This document shows, piece by piece, positions 1 to 10,380 of a stretch of 64,000 bases of DNA (positions are counted from its first letter, which is position 1; each line of letters begins with the position of its first letter). Under the pieces are notes generated by a model, which searched no databases, had not been told where the DNA came from, and saw nothing but the letters and a program-made list of their open reading frames with translations. The stretch covers positions 89,264,161 to 89,328,160 of the forward strand of contig QVOM02000025.1 of assembly GCA_003586115.2 (NCBI GenBank), written 5' to 3'. Source of the DNA: Salvator merianae. Lineage: Eukaryota > Chordata > Lepidosauria > Squamata > Teiidae. Made by a program: the position numbers and the translations under genes.

Positions 1-381
1 CCACAAAAGGGAGGATTATGAGTTTGTGGGAGGTGGGGAAAATGGGTTATGAAAGAGAAATGTATGGAAGAGCAACTTTTTTTATATTTTTACAGAGTAA
101 TGTCCTACAGAGAGAGCCCACAAAAGAACAGGGTAAGCTAAGAGGACATTGTTACATTTTTCCAAGGGTCATTTACCCTTCAGGTTATCAGTTCCAGGTA
201 AATGATGGACTAATTTTTGTCTCCCGTGAATTGCTCTTTAGCAGACGGAAGTTGGGTTTTTGGAGCTCTTCGGAGCAACATTCTACAGAGCTTATTTTAT
301 TTCATTTTGCTCTGAACTTGGAACAAAAGGTGAAGGTAAGACACACACATGCTTTTTAAGGTGGTTTATGCGCAAATTACT

Positions 382-603
382 GGCTGCATCCACACACATT
401 TTAAAAAGCAATTCAAAAGGGGTTTAGAGGTGGTTTAGAGCATGCGCTTGTGTTCCCACCCCACTTCTAATCCGTACTAAAACCCAGAAAATGCATTTTA
501 AAGTGCATTTTCTGGTCATAAATGAGGATTAAGGAACTAACTTGTTGACGCTACCCCTTCTAAGCTGATTTTGAACCACTTCTTTTAGTGTGTGTGGATG
601 CAG
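382..603. mobile_element. Miniature inverted-repeat element, CTGCATCC type
   Basis: The left end begins GGCTGCATCCACACACATT and the right end finishes with the complementary GTGTGTGTGGATGCAG. A related copy lies at 59155-59350, and a one-ended fragment sits near 58854. There is no coding capacity. I infer a non-autonomous DNA transposon; no target-site duplication is obvious, so the superfamily is open. Confidence 0.5.
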
Positions 604-719
604 TTTATTGTCCTTTATACACAGGACCTGTTCCCATGCTAGGAAAGGGTGAAGGGACCTGCCTTCCCCATGCTGGAGCAGATAAGAGAAGTCCCACCCA
701 CTCTTAACGAGCTCCATTC

Positions 720-1020
720 TCATAGGACAGAGTATAGACTGGGCAAGGCTGCCCAAAATGATGCCCTAGCCCAGTTTATTGGTGGACCTAAATAATGAAG
801 TCCACAACCAGCCCAGGGCATGCCTCCAGAAGCCAGAATACAAAGGGGGACACTTTTCAGCAATGCTCCAGGTAACATCACCAGTAGCGGCACCAAAAGT
901 GGAATGCCACTGAAAAGGACCCCCTGGAAACCTCTGAGGGCTGCGCCAGCTTTTGAAGCCAGCTGCCACAGCTGGGCCAACACAGTCCATCCAGCATGCT
1001 AGGCCAACTAGGCCAGCTCA
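720..1020. repeat. Diverged interspersed repeat fragment
   Basis: Phrases such as ACTTTTCAGCAATGCTCCAGG recur in near-identical form around 57415-57440, and the block shares words with 29527-30031. It is probably the internal part of an old DNA-transposon-like element. Frames are open on both strands but show no protein similarity I recognise. Confidence 0.35.
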
Positions 1021-1034
1021 GTATGGGCTATCAA

Positions 1035-1499
1035 GGGCCTTTTTGCACTTTAAGCTACTGAGCATCAGGGTCAGTACTCTAAGCTACTGAGCACAGAGGC
1101 CTGTGTGACTGGAAGCAGCATACAGCTGCTCCTGAACACAGCTAGTTGTGCAGCACTAAATTGTGCTCCACCACATGACCTGGAGAAGTTATCCTGCTCC
1201 CTGTCAAGTGCATTTGTACTCGCTTCCAGTTGTGAATGCACAGCCACACCACATGCCACTGCTGCACCTGTGCAATTATGTGATCGTGCCTGAGCAACCT
1301 GCAGCATGGCCAGTCACTATGGCAATGGCTGGACGTTTCCTGGCTACTGTCATGGTGAAGTTCAGGAGCAGGATACCAGCATTTGCAGAGCGAATGCTGG
1401 CGCCCCACTGGTATTGAAGTCTAGGGGCCCACAGTGCAGACGGCGTCCATGCTGTGGGATCAATTATCCCATTCTAAGGTGGCAAGTGCAAAAACGCCC
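1035..1499. mobile_element. GGGCC-ended miniature DNA element
   Basis: The left end reads GGGCCTTTTTGCACTT and the right end reads AAGTGCAAAAACGCCC, so the termini are inverted repeats. The 465-bp interior carries words shared with many elements here, such as GCCACCATGGCAGTG-like runs and a CCCATTCTAAGGTGG block beside the right end. No transposase is present. Frames on both strands are a by-product of the repeat. Confidence 0.55.
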
Positions 1500-2014
1500 T
1501 GTGTGAGATAGTGCAACACGGGATAGCCCACACCATGCAAAAGTGGCCTATGTGGCTTAGAGATCATCCATCAATAGAGATCATCCATCAACCCATGGAC
1601 CTTTGCTGAAAAGCTTCCGCCGTGCACCACCAATCTGCAAATTTCAGAAGCGATGGGATTATTGTCAGACTCTTTCCTGCAGCAGTTCAACGTGCAGGAA
1701 GGAATGTGGAGGAAGAGATGGTCCTCCATTTTGCACAGGACCCAAATAATTTACATGGTGGTTTGTTTGTGTGGTGAATCCAATGCAAGGATCTGAAGAC
1801 TGGTTTGATATGCCCAGAAACACCTGTCAGGAGCCTGACTGCGGTGTGCATTCTTCAGTAGCTCCAGGTTCAGAATTTTGATTCAGAAGCAGAAGTGTTT
1901 TACTAGATGATTTGGACCTCTGAACTAAAGGCCCAGTTAAATTAAACACGTGAACTTAAAATAAAATAGCCAAGCCCAGGACTATTAAAAACCAAAGGTC
2001 TGATTAGAGATATT

Positions 2015-2592
2015 GGGCCGTTTTGCACTTTCCACCTTGGAATGGTCAAACTGGAAAATTCCAAGGTGTAACAGTCTCTGCAATGTGGCAGACATCTGCA
2101 CTGCAATGCCTGGAACAGCCCAGAAATGGGCTACCAGCACTAGACATGTGACTGTTGGCTACGGCAATGTCTGGCCATTGCACAACAACCAGGGACGTAG
2201 CGCATGACTGTAGCACTGTGGTTTGAGGTGCTCGCACCTGGAATACATACCGAGACCTGTATACCAGTACAGCTGTGGACAACAATTTTGTTGTCAACAG
2301 CTATTAGTGATTGGGAGTGTCTACAGATGCTCCTGATCACTCAAGCCTGTGCAAAATGTGGATACACTGGGCCTGGTTGCACTTTCCACCTTAGAATGGG
2401 CTAATTAGCCCATTCTAAGGTGGAATAGATGCCATCATGTAGACACCGTCTATACTATAGGGCCTACAAATCTACCTGAAGCCGGCTACCAGCATTCGCA
2501 TGTGTGAATACTGGTAGCCATGCCTGATCCTCGCCATGGCAGTGGCTGGCAGGCAGTCAGTCACTGCCATGGCAATCGGCAGAAGCACCAAT
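2015..2592. mobile_element. GGGCC-ended element, composite
   Basis: It begins GGGCCGTTTTGCACTTTCC. A second left-end-like block (GGGCCTGGTTGCACTTTCC) near 2370 runs into a short palindrome around GGGCTAATTAGCCC. This suggests two elements of the same group, nested or fused. The right side is cut by the SINE that starts near 2593, so the true right end is not defined. Confidence 0.45.
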
Positions 2593-2916
2593 GCCGTGTA
2601 GAGGGGATGAGCGCCCTCTACTGGCCTCTAGCTCCAGCCAACCTAGCTGTTCGAAAGCAAGTAATTGCAAGTAGATGAATAGGGAGCATCACATTGTGTG
2701 ATGCAGAAGATAGACAGATGTAAGCCTTCGGGCGAAAAATAACCTTGTAAACCGCTTTGAGTCAGCTTCGGCCGAGAAAAGCGAGGTATAAAAACTAAGT
2801 TCTTCTTCTTCTTCTTCTTCTTCTTCTTCTTCTTCTTCTTCTTCTTCTTCTTCTTCTTCTTCTTCTTCTTCTTCTTCTTCTTCTTCTTCTTCTTTTTCTT
2901 CTTCTTCTTCTTCTTC
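2593..2916 (+). mobile_element. SINE with (TTC)n tail, head-truncated
   Basis: The body runs from GAGGGGATGAGCGCCCTCTA through a conserved 3' domain (ACCTTGTAAACCGCTTTGAG, then GAGAAAAGCGAGGTATAAAA) into a (TTC)n tail. The same body occurs in reverse at 37148-37484 and 40391-40689, where a tRNA-like head is also present. This copy lacks that head. A minus-strand open frame across it is a shadow of the repeat, not a gene. Confidence 0.7.
2800..2916 (+). repeat. (TTC)n microsatellite
   Basis: About 117 bp of TTC with one interruption near 2894. It forms the expanded tail of the preceding SINE. Read on the minus strand it gives a poly-lysine frame that is not a protein. Confidence 0.95.
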
Positions 2917-2934
2917 AATGGTCTATTCCAATGG

Positions 2935-3130
2935 TGACCAGCAGAAGCACCACGTGCTTGAGGCACACCTCAATATGTGGGCCCGATTGGGCCCATACGA
3001 CACCCCGATAGGGCCTGCAACACCAGATGGGGCCATGCTGTGCCCATCCAGCATTCCGATGCCTGATCAGGCACATGCCTGCCAGTCACCACCGCAGCAG
3101 CCAGCAGCGGCTGGCAGTTGGGGTGCCCTG
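2935..3130. repeat. GC-rich interspersed repeat fragment
   Basis: GGGCCCGATTGGGCCCA-type words, ACCAGATGGGGCC and GCATTCCGATGCCTGAT recur in the interior of the large GC-rich element at 55846-57018 (about 56110-56300). I interpret this block as a fragment of that element family. No termini are visible. Confidence 0.45.
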
Positions 3131-3179
3131 ATCACTATGGCATGTAAATAAGAGTTTTGGTACTGGGTTGGCTGCAGGA

Positions 3180-3900
3180 ACGGCCAGAAAGAGGATGCAT
3201 AATACACCCAACTGCGTTAGGGGCCCCACGCTGGATTTTCCCTCAGGGTTTACCACCTTAGCCTTTGCCTTTACTGAGATACTCAAAGGCAACAAGGCTG
3301 CTTTATACATAGCTAGGAAGACCTCAAAGTTTCTGTGACAGAGTGAGGATATGTACCAAGGAACTTGGTTAACCTAGTGTTAACCTAGTGCTCCAGACCA
3401 CCATGCCACTAGAGGCCTTTTATTATTATCAGCATGATGCCCAATAGAAACACCTCTGTTCGGTTACGGTGAATACATCATCTTATTAATTAATAATATG
3501 ATTTATTGATGTTCTGCACTAACAGGGCTACCCATAGCTACTGTTCCCTAGACAGTTTAAAAAGCCTGTTATTGAACTGAAAAAAACAACCAGCCTCACG
3601 TTGATTTTGTAGAGCTGTCAAAATGTTAAGAGGACAACAGAGTATTGACATTTGTTGTTTGAGGAAGGCATTAAGGCAGTGTTCACATGAAACTGTAAAC
3701 CATTTGAGACTGGCAATTTGCTTTGATGGCTGCTTCTGGTATGGGAGGCAATGGTACCCCTCTGAAGGCTACCTGCGGGGAAACTGAGCAGGGCAGACTA
3801 TTGTTGGCTTTCCTGTCCAACTGGTTGTCTCCTATGATATCAGACCATTGGACTAAATGGGCCACTAGAGTCTTATACTTCTTTATAAATGAGCAATAGT
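3180..3900. other. No recognised feature
   Basis: Mixed-composition DNA with no repeat I recognise and no convincing reading frame. The part around 3340-3650 is AT-rich. Confidence 0.4.
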
Positions 3901-3920
3901 TGCAAACTTTCTGATGTCAG

Positions 3921-4029
3921 CAGCAGCGGCCGCTGGCTGTAAGGGCGGGTGTTCGTAACCCGCAGAAAGCAAGCAATTGCTGTTCGTGGGGCCTCGGGGC
4001 CTCTGGGTCTCCGTACTGTTGCAGTACAA
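3921..4029 (+). mobile_element. Half copy of the hAT hairpin element
   Basis: Starts CAGCAGCGGCCGCTGG, then GGGCGGGTGTTCG and a GGCCTCGGGGCCTCTGGG block, matching the left arm of the full elements at 21050 and 46855. It stops at TCCGTACTGTTGCAGTAC, close to where full copies turn around. The second arm is absent and unique sequence follows. Confidence 0.65.
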
Positions 4030-4406
4030 TGTTGAGGGTATGTACGAGCAAGCAGGAGTCCTAAAGATGTCCATCATAGAGGCTGGATTTACCAATAACT
4101 TGTGCTCTCCTTCCTGGAAGTGGTCAATGGATCTCTTCAACTACTGTACAGAGAATAACAGTATGATGGGTTGCAATGCTACTCGTGATGGCATGCTATG
4201 CTCTAAGCAAGCCAAAGCAGTCACCCCCCTACCTGAACTGAACTGAACAGAACAGAACACCACTGACATCCCTTCGGCTCCTGTGGTTCCTGAACTGTGG
4301 TAGGAACCTCATCTGTATGTTAGCAATATGCAAATTAGATGGGAGGTTAGCACCGGCATTCATTCTCAAATGCAGCCCATTCTGTCTACGGTGCCCTTGA
4401 CTGTTT

Positions 4407-4586
4407 GGCCCTTTCTGCACTAGGCCTTATTCTGGATTATATCTCAGAATAGGGACCTGCCATCTGCATGCTAGTGCAGACTATGGCAGGCCCTGAGCAA
4501 GACCTTTCATAGTTTGTACTAGCATGAGGATGGCAGGTCCCTATTCCAGGATATAACCCACAATAAGGCCAAGTGCAGAAAGGGCC
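4407..4586. mobile_element. 180-bp palindromic miniature element
   Basis: Ends are GGCCCTTTCTGCACT and AGTGCAGAAAGGGCC. The interior is an imperfect palindrome carrying AATAGGGACCTGCCAT on one arm and its complement on the other. Related copies lie at 8468-8647 and 13540-13713, with a half copy at 22731-22815. Flanks TTT and CTT give no clean duplication. Confidence 0.7.
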
Positions 4587-4631
4587 CTTCTGTTCTGAAT
4601 ATTTCCAAGGCGTTTCCTGTGTATTGGCCTT

Positions 4632-5060
4632 ATGTTCAAGCGGCGTGAGACCAGTGGCAGCACCAGAGACATTGCAAGCACCATTTTAAGCACTGCTGGA
4701 ACTAGTGGAGCTATCCTGAACATTGTGGACAATGAAGTAATTAACAAGAAGTTAGGCATTCTGTGTAGCAGGATTAGAGACCTGAATTCTCAGACCTCAT
4801 CGCGTTTCATGCATTTGTCACATGGTTTAGACATTCTGAGACAATTGCTACTGAAATGGATAGGGACTGACAAGGATGTTACTTTGGGCTTTTCTAAACA
4901 AGTGCAGAGGGGAGACCATGACCTAGGCAATCCAGGCCACTCAGCTACAAGGAAGCCTGATAACCTTTGCTTCACAGGTGATCCAAGTAAGTTAGATTGG
5001 AAGTCATTGGACTTTGGAAGGAAAAATATCCAGACACTCAGGAGCACCCTCTGTCTTTGA
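4632..5060 (+). pseudogene. Unrecognised 142-codon frame, possibly a retroviral env-like remnant
   Basis: This is the longest single frame in the window not explained by an obvious repeat. It opens 46 bp after a miniature element and ends at TGA. Residues about 18-45 read like the glycine- and threonine-containing stretch followed by a leucine-rich heptad-like helix seen in transmembrane-subunit ectodomains of some endogenous retroviral Env proteins. I see no fusion peptide, CX6CC motif, membrane segment, LTR, gag or pol nearby. The antisense strand is also open across parts of it. The resemblance is weak, and it could be chance or another transposon ORF. Confidence 0.25.
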
Positions 5061-5092
5061 TGAAGGTCACATGTGCTACCTGGACAGAACTG

Positions 5093-5541
5093 GGGCCTTT
5101 TTGCACTGTCCAGCTTAGTCTTGATCTAAGCTGATCAACACCCAGTGGCACAGCACCCATTCACATTGCAAGGGCTGGAACAGCCCCGAACAGGGCCTCC
5201 AGCACCCACAGTGCAAATGCACGCCCGATCACCATGACAGTGGCCACAGAAATGTCCGGCCATTGTCATGGTGAGTAGGATGTGGCACGTGACCACGCAG
5301 CTGCAGCCGCACCGTGCCGCTGCCTCGCAGCATTCGAACTCAGCAGAAGGTGCGAATGCTGCTGATCAGGAGCAATCCAGCTGCTTCTGATCAAGCTGTG
5401 GACAGTGATTTTGATGCCCACAGCTAGTAGCATTCAGGATTAGCTGCAGCCACTGCTGGACTCTTTGGCCGTGGGGCAGTGCAAACGCACTTTGCTAGTG
5501 AGCATCTGCAGGCTCACTAGCAAGCAAGTGTGAACAGGCCC
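5093..5541. mobile_element. GGGCC-ended miniature DNA element
   Basis: 449 bp with left end GGGCCTTTTTGCACTG and right end AAGTGTGAACAGGCCC. The interior has GCTGTGGACAGTGATTTTGA and GAGCATCTGCAGGCTCACTA words that recur in 28033-28489, 30560-30988 and 62907-63344. Non-autonomous and without coding capacity. Confidence 0.6.
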
Positions 5542-6109
5542 TTGATGCTAAAAGTTTCTGCTGCTGAAGCATGAAATGGTATTAGACACTGCACTATGGT
5601 AGTGCTCTCAGTTGTGCATAGGAGACTTCCATTGGTGAAGAGCAACACCACTTGATGCCTGACAAACCATACAGATGATCAAATGGAATGTGCTTCATTG
5701 ATTTAGAAAAATACCTTTTTGATGAGGGTCGGCTTGGTGTTTTGAAGAGAACGATGTTATGGCTGTTGAAGATTTTAATGTTTTTAAACATGTTAGAGTT
5801 AATGCAAGCAGAATGTTTCAACTGAATGATGGTTGTTTCTGTCCCTAAGCTCCATGCTTTCTGTCACTCTCTTTCCTGGTCCTTTCCCCACCCCAATAGT
5901 TAGATCCCTGATATATTCGTGTTTCTGTTATCGTAATGTTGGGGATTGGTTCAGGGAACAATCCTCTTTAAAGGAGTCTGTTGAGGGCTCCGTGGGTGAG
6001 AATACGTTTTCCCCATCTGAACCCAAGGTAACTGGATTCCATTTGGAAAACAAGCTTAACGTCACTGGATGGTTAAGCCATTTCAGGCTCTCCAAGATCA
6101 AATAAGAAA

Positions 6110-6612
6110 TGGCCTATTCACGCTTTGGCCTAGAAAGCATCAAGAATGCTTGCTAGCCCAGTATGTCTGCACCTTGCGAAGCCCCAAGCAGCCAAGAGCA
6201 GGCTACAGCTGCTCCCAATCGCAGATTCCTGTGAAGCATTAATTAGTGCTCCACAACCTTACCAGGAGATGATAGTCACCTCCTGGTAACATGCATTGTC
6301 ACCTACTTTGTGCGACGTCCAGGCCGGTGTGATGCACTGATCATGCATGTGCGATCATGCAGCCCAATCAGGGCATCATGCAGGCTCAATTATGCAGGTC
6401 CAATTGAACCAGATTGCCCAATTCCACCTATGTGTGCGTGCACGCTTTGTGGTGCTGCCAGTCACCATGGCAGTGACCAGACGCTTCCCAGACTCTGCCA
6501 TGGCAAGGATTGGGCATGGCTACAGGCATTCACACTGTGACTGCCAGGAGCTGTCTTCAGGTGAAGACACACTGCGTGGTCTATTCCACCGGAGAATGGG
6601 ATAATTCAATTC
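6110..6612. mobile_element. Diverged GGGCC-group element
   Basis: It starts at GGCCTATTCACGCTTTGG and runs to ACCGGAGAATGGGATAATTC. The interior matches the group (CACCATGGCAGTGACCAG, CCATGGCAAGGATTGGGC). The ends are decayed. Overlapping open frames here are repeat-derived. Confidence 0.45.
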
Positions 6613-6650
6613 TAACTACAGAGGCTATTTGGCTGTTCATCTGGTTTCTG

Positions 6651-7409
6651 TCAAAAAAAAATTCTGTCAAGTGATTGTGGTGATCTCATTACAACAGTGG
6701 CCAAGATCCCCCTGTTGTGGTGAGAACATAGCTGGTATGCCACCCAAGGCTGGTGATATGCACTCCTGGCCACAGAGGTCACCTGGACCTCTATGGACAG
6801 ATATGGCTCCAGTAGCACCCCTAAACCCTCTACCTGTTCCTTCTGAGGGAGGGCAACCCCATCTAGAAGAGGATAAATCCCCAAACCCTGGACTTTGGTA
6901 CCTCCTACCCATAAGATCTCTGTGTTGTCACAGGTCAACCTCATTTTATTGGCCCCCAGCCAAGCTATCACTGCATCCAGGCACTGGTTCAGAACATTCA
7001 CAGCCTCTCCTGATTGGGATGTTATAAAGAAATAGAGCTCAGTGTCATTAGCATACAGATGGCACCCAGTCCCACAGCTCCTGATGATCACCCCAGAGAC
7101 TTCATATAGATGTTAACTGTCTATATCAACCATGCCCATAAGTCTCCAAGAGCAGATCATCTTAATGGGCCTCCCATACTTATGAAGAGGAGATGCTACT
7201 GTGAGTTCAAATTTGACCAGTGAATGGTCCATCCTTGACAAAAAGCTTAAAACCAACCCTCCTATCCTTGGATTCTCACCAAACTGCTCTGTTGCAAAGA
7301 CCAAGTCAAGGATGTGTCCTGCTGTATATGTTGAGTCAGTAACATATTGAAACAGTCCCTTGGTTGTCATGGGGGCCACAAAGTCCTGAGCTGATTCACT
7401 GAGAATCAC
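6651..7409 (-). pseudogene. L2-type LINE ORF2 remnant, internally deleted
   Basis: Two minus-strand frames lie end to end. The upstream one (7409-7113) resembles the C-terminal part of an L2 apurinic endonuclease, with an AGHILDLVF motif and then MDHSLVKFEL. The downstream one (7091-6651) holds the reverse transcriptase from its catalytic box onward, followed by L2-like text NKMRLTCDNTEILWVGG and LLDGVALP. The first half of the reverse transcriptase, normally between these parts, is missing. The catalytic box reads YAND (7055-7044) instead of YADD, so the first aspartate is lost. It cannot encode an active polymerase. Confidence 0.8.
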
Positions 7410-7491
7410 TTCAGCATGCTTGCTGAAATCTCCTAAGTGGTGGGGGGAGCCTCCAACACCACATTTAAGACTATCATAAACAACTTAGACA

Positions 7492-7940
7492 GGGGGACTT
7501 TTGGCACTTTCCACATTAGAATGAGAGTATTATCCCATTCTAACAAGGAATAGACCACGCAGCATGGACACTGTCTACACTGCGTGGCCGGAAACTGCAC
7601 CAGAAGCTGGCCATCAGCATGTGTGGTACAAATGCTGGCAGCCACGCCTGATTCTTACCATGGCAGCAGCCAGGAAGCTGCGTGGCCCTTGCCCGATCAC
7701 ACAAGCACAATCAGGCAATGGCATATTGCGTGATCACTGCGTTGCACTGTCATGGACGCTTCATTACCAGGTAAGTGCAAATGCACCTTACCAGGAGGTG
7801 TCCATCACCTCCTGGTAAGGTTGTGGAACACTAATTAGTGCTCCAGAGGTAGTAGCGATCGGGAGCAGATGTAGCCCACTCTCAGCTGCTCGGGCCTCTG
7901 CATGGTGAACATGCATTTGACTAGCAGGCAGGCCCAGGGT
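7492..7940. mobile_element. Diverged GGGCC-group element
   Basis: Left end GGGGGACTTTTGGCACTTTCC is followed by CCCATTCTAACAAGG. The interior has an inverted pair ACCAGGAGGTGTCCATC / CACCTCCTGGTAAGG near 7790-7820. The right terminus fades near 7940. Confidence 0.45.
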
Positions 7941-8467
7941 GACTGCTGGGTAGTGGAGCAGGCAGTCCACCAACAGCGTCTCTGTTCTGCTCCCTGATCC
8001 AACATCAAAAATAACTTCTCAAACTGAATTGCAGAGCAAATTGGCTGTCTGGAAACAGCAGAAGAAGTCCTGTGGACCACTGCAAGCCCCCCTCCCTGCC
8101 CCACCCATCTTGAACAGTGTATTACTGACTAATGCAGGGGATAGAACAGATAAGCATCTTTAATACACTCCAAGAACACCCTTTTCATAAATGATTGCAG
8201 TGGCCAGGAGCTGAACATATGCCTAGCAATGCAGCCACAATCACCAAGGGAACCAAGTGGCCACAAATGTCAGCATCCACACAGGTCTCTGAGGAGTTGC
8301 CCCAGAGCCCCACAATTTGTCATTTTTCCCAAAGCTTCCTGGGGTGGGTGGGTGTGTCTCTGCACCTTAGTTCAAATCTCACTCCCGTGTGGATGCTGCC
8401 TTTAGGAAGAATGATTTTAAGTAGAATACATCTTCTTAGAAGATATAGTCTACAGTCCCCAGGGAAT

Positions 8468-8647
8468 GGCCCTTTCTGCACTTGGCCTTATTGTGGATTA
8501 TATCCCAGAATAGGGACCTGCTATGGACATGCTAGTGCAAACTATGAAAGGTCTTGCCCAGGGTCTACCATAGTCTGCACTAGCATGCAGATGGCAGGTC
8601 CCTACTCTGAGATATAATCTGGAATAAGACCCAGTGCAGAAAGGGCC
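8468..8647. mobile_element. 180-bp palindromic miniature element
   Basis: Same family as 4407-4586 and 13540-13713. Ends GGCCCTTTCTGCACT / AGTGCAGAAAGGGCC are perfect inverted repeats. Both flanks read AAT (8465-8467 and 8648-8650), a candidate 3-bp target-site duplication. Confidence 0.75.
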
Positions 8648-8905
8648 AATATGTTTATTTTCCTGCCTGGTTATTGTCTTGGATGAGATGTGCAGATAAT
8701 GTGAGGCAGTGCTAAAGGATTCAATTTCTATATTTGGTGGCAACTGGGAATGGGAGATACTGCAGTTTTGAACTCATACTCTCAGTTTACTTGGTCTGTT
8801 TCAGAATGTGCTTTGTGGGGAAAGCTACAACAGAGGTTACTCTCAGCCCCTTATATACCTGTATGTCTATGAGAAAGTTGGCCTTTTCCATCAAGACCCA
8901 CATTT

Positions 8906-8930
8906 TGTGTGTGTGTGTAAGTGTGTGTGT
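8906..8930 (+). repeat. Short (GT)n tract
   Basis: Two runs of GT separated by AA, 25 bp in all, in AT-rich sequence. Confidence 0.85.
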
Positions 8931-8934
8931 AGCA

Positions 8935-9760
8935 CTAAAACTATGGATTTTACTCCACCTTAAAATTCATGTTTCTCCATCATTATTAGGTTTTTATTGC
9001 TATTTAAAAGAGACTGTTAAGACATTTTATTGCAGTTTGCTTTTTGTGAGTTCCCGTACTTTGGGCACATATTTCCTCCTTATTTTAAAAGGTATGCACA
9101 TTTTTAAAGTTAACAATTCCATGTGTCATGATTATGCACTGAGATGCAAGACCTTGCATGCCCCTGTAAAGCAGTTTAGAAATGTTTTAGTATAGAAATA
9201 GAATAATAATAGCAGCTCTGCAAGCGATAGTCTAGCGTAGCAGGGAGTGGTCTCAGCCGGACCCTCGTTTTCTAGCTGCAAGATTTTGATTTGCAGGCAG
9301 TGGGGAAATATACAGCCCATTTTGCAGAGAGGCAAGGGAGGGATCAGAATTTAATAAGAGCCTCTCCTTTTCTGGCAGAATCAGCTCAGGACCGGAGGAC
9401 TTGCCATAAGAATAGCACCTGCAAACCTTCATCTTAAAGAATAGTACTATAGACTGTGGTGGACTCCTGATGGCTCTTGCCTACTTTCTGGTTGACATGG
9501 TTGATGCTCCTATAGAGGCTCTGGTGTCATTTTGGTATGGTGAAGTGGGTAGAGCTATTGGCATGAATGCTCCCAAGTGCCCTGGGAGACTTGCACAGCT
9601 TGTAAGATAGCTCGAGTGCATAAATCCCAATGTGAATCAGATTGAACACAGGTAAGGGTACATCATTGTGCCTTCCATGTGGCAGAGGCAGCAGCAAACA
9701 CGTCTGCCTTCGCTGCATCCTCAAGTAGCCATTCAGCAGAGCTGTTCTTGAATGGTTAAA
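8935..9760. other. No recognised feature
   Basis: AT-rich then mixed sequence. A 153-codon plus-strand frame (8734-9195) crosses the GT tract and shows no motif, signal or domain I recognise; I treat it as chance. Confidence 0.4.
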
Positions 9761-9762
9761 GG

Positions 9763-9972
9763 CAGTTGCAGCTGCTGGCTTTAAGCCTAGGTGTTCGCAC
9801 CAATGCAAAGCACGCCGTGGCTGTTGGCAGGGCCTCCTGGCCTTTGTACTGCCACAGCAGGTCACTAGGCGACCTGCTGCAGCAGTACGGAAGCCCGGAG
9901 GCCCTGTGAACAGCCATGGTGTGCTTTGCACGGGGCACAAACACCCGGGCTTAAAGCCGGCAGCCACCACTG
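9763..9972. mobile_element. hAT hairpin element, full copy
   Basis: 210-bp near-palindrome with ends CAGTTGCAGC and GCAGCCACCACTG. It is flanked by exact 8-bp direct repeats GTTAAAGG at 9755-9762 and 9973-9980, the duplication size typical of hAT transposons. Arms carry CTTTAAGCC, GTGTTCG, GGGCCTCC and CAGTACGG blocks in mirror order. No transposase. Confidence 0.85.
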
Positions 9973-10009
9973 GTTAAAGGGCTACTGTCATCTAGCTGTA
10001 AGGATCCAT

Positions 10010-10380
10010 TTATGCCACCATTGGGGAGCAGCTGCAATGGATTTGCAAGGCGTTTCCAGGACAAGATTGCTCAGATTCATGTGGAATTGGATTCCACAGT
10101 TGGAAGTGGTTTGGAGGAAGTATCTGAAGCACTGTATGGTTCTTCTATTTTGGATCAGTTTCAGTTATTGCGGTGTGAGGAAGCAGAAAAGCTGCTTGCA
10201 GGGGTTCAGCCAACTATTTGTCTCCTTGATCCTTGTCCATCATGGCTAATTAAAGCTAGATGAGACATGTGCCTGGGTGGGTACAGGGAGTGCTAAATGC
10301 CTCATTATGGGAGACGGAGGTGCCAGTGGCTCTTAGGGAAGCTTTGGTATGTCCCCTTCTTAGGGAAACCTTCCTGGACC
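10010..10380 (+). pseudogene. L2-type LINE ORF2 fragment, 5' part
   Basis: In two frames it encodes the segment just ahead of the L2 reverse transcriptase core, including a DPCPSWLIKAR motif, followed after a TGA by WVQGVLNASLWE. The same region is present in the L2 copy at 22820-23100. The L2 text stops near 10380 and resumes at about 10921-10998 (CAGTTGTTAATATCCCC, GGGCAAGATGCTGG), so a later insertion split it. Confidence 0.75.

Noticed and set aside
8734..9195. 153-codon plus-strand frame
   Set aside because: It runs through a GT microsatellite and AT-rich sequence, with cysteine/valine repeats from the GT tract and no domain.
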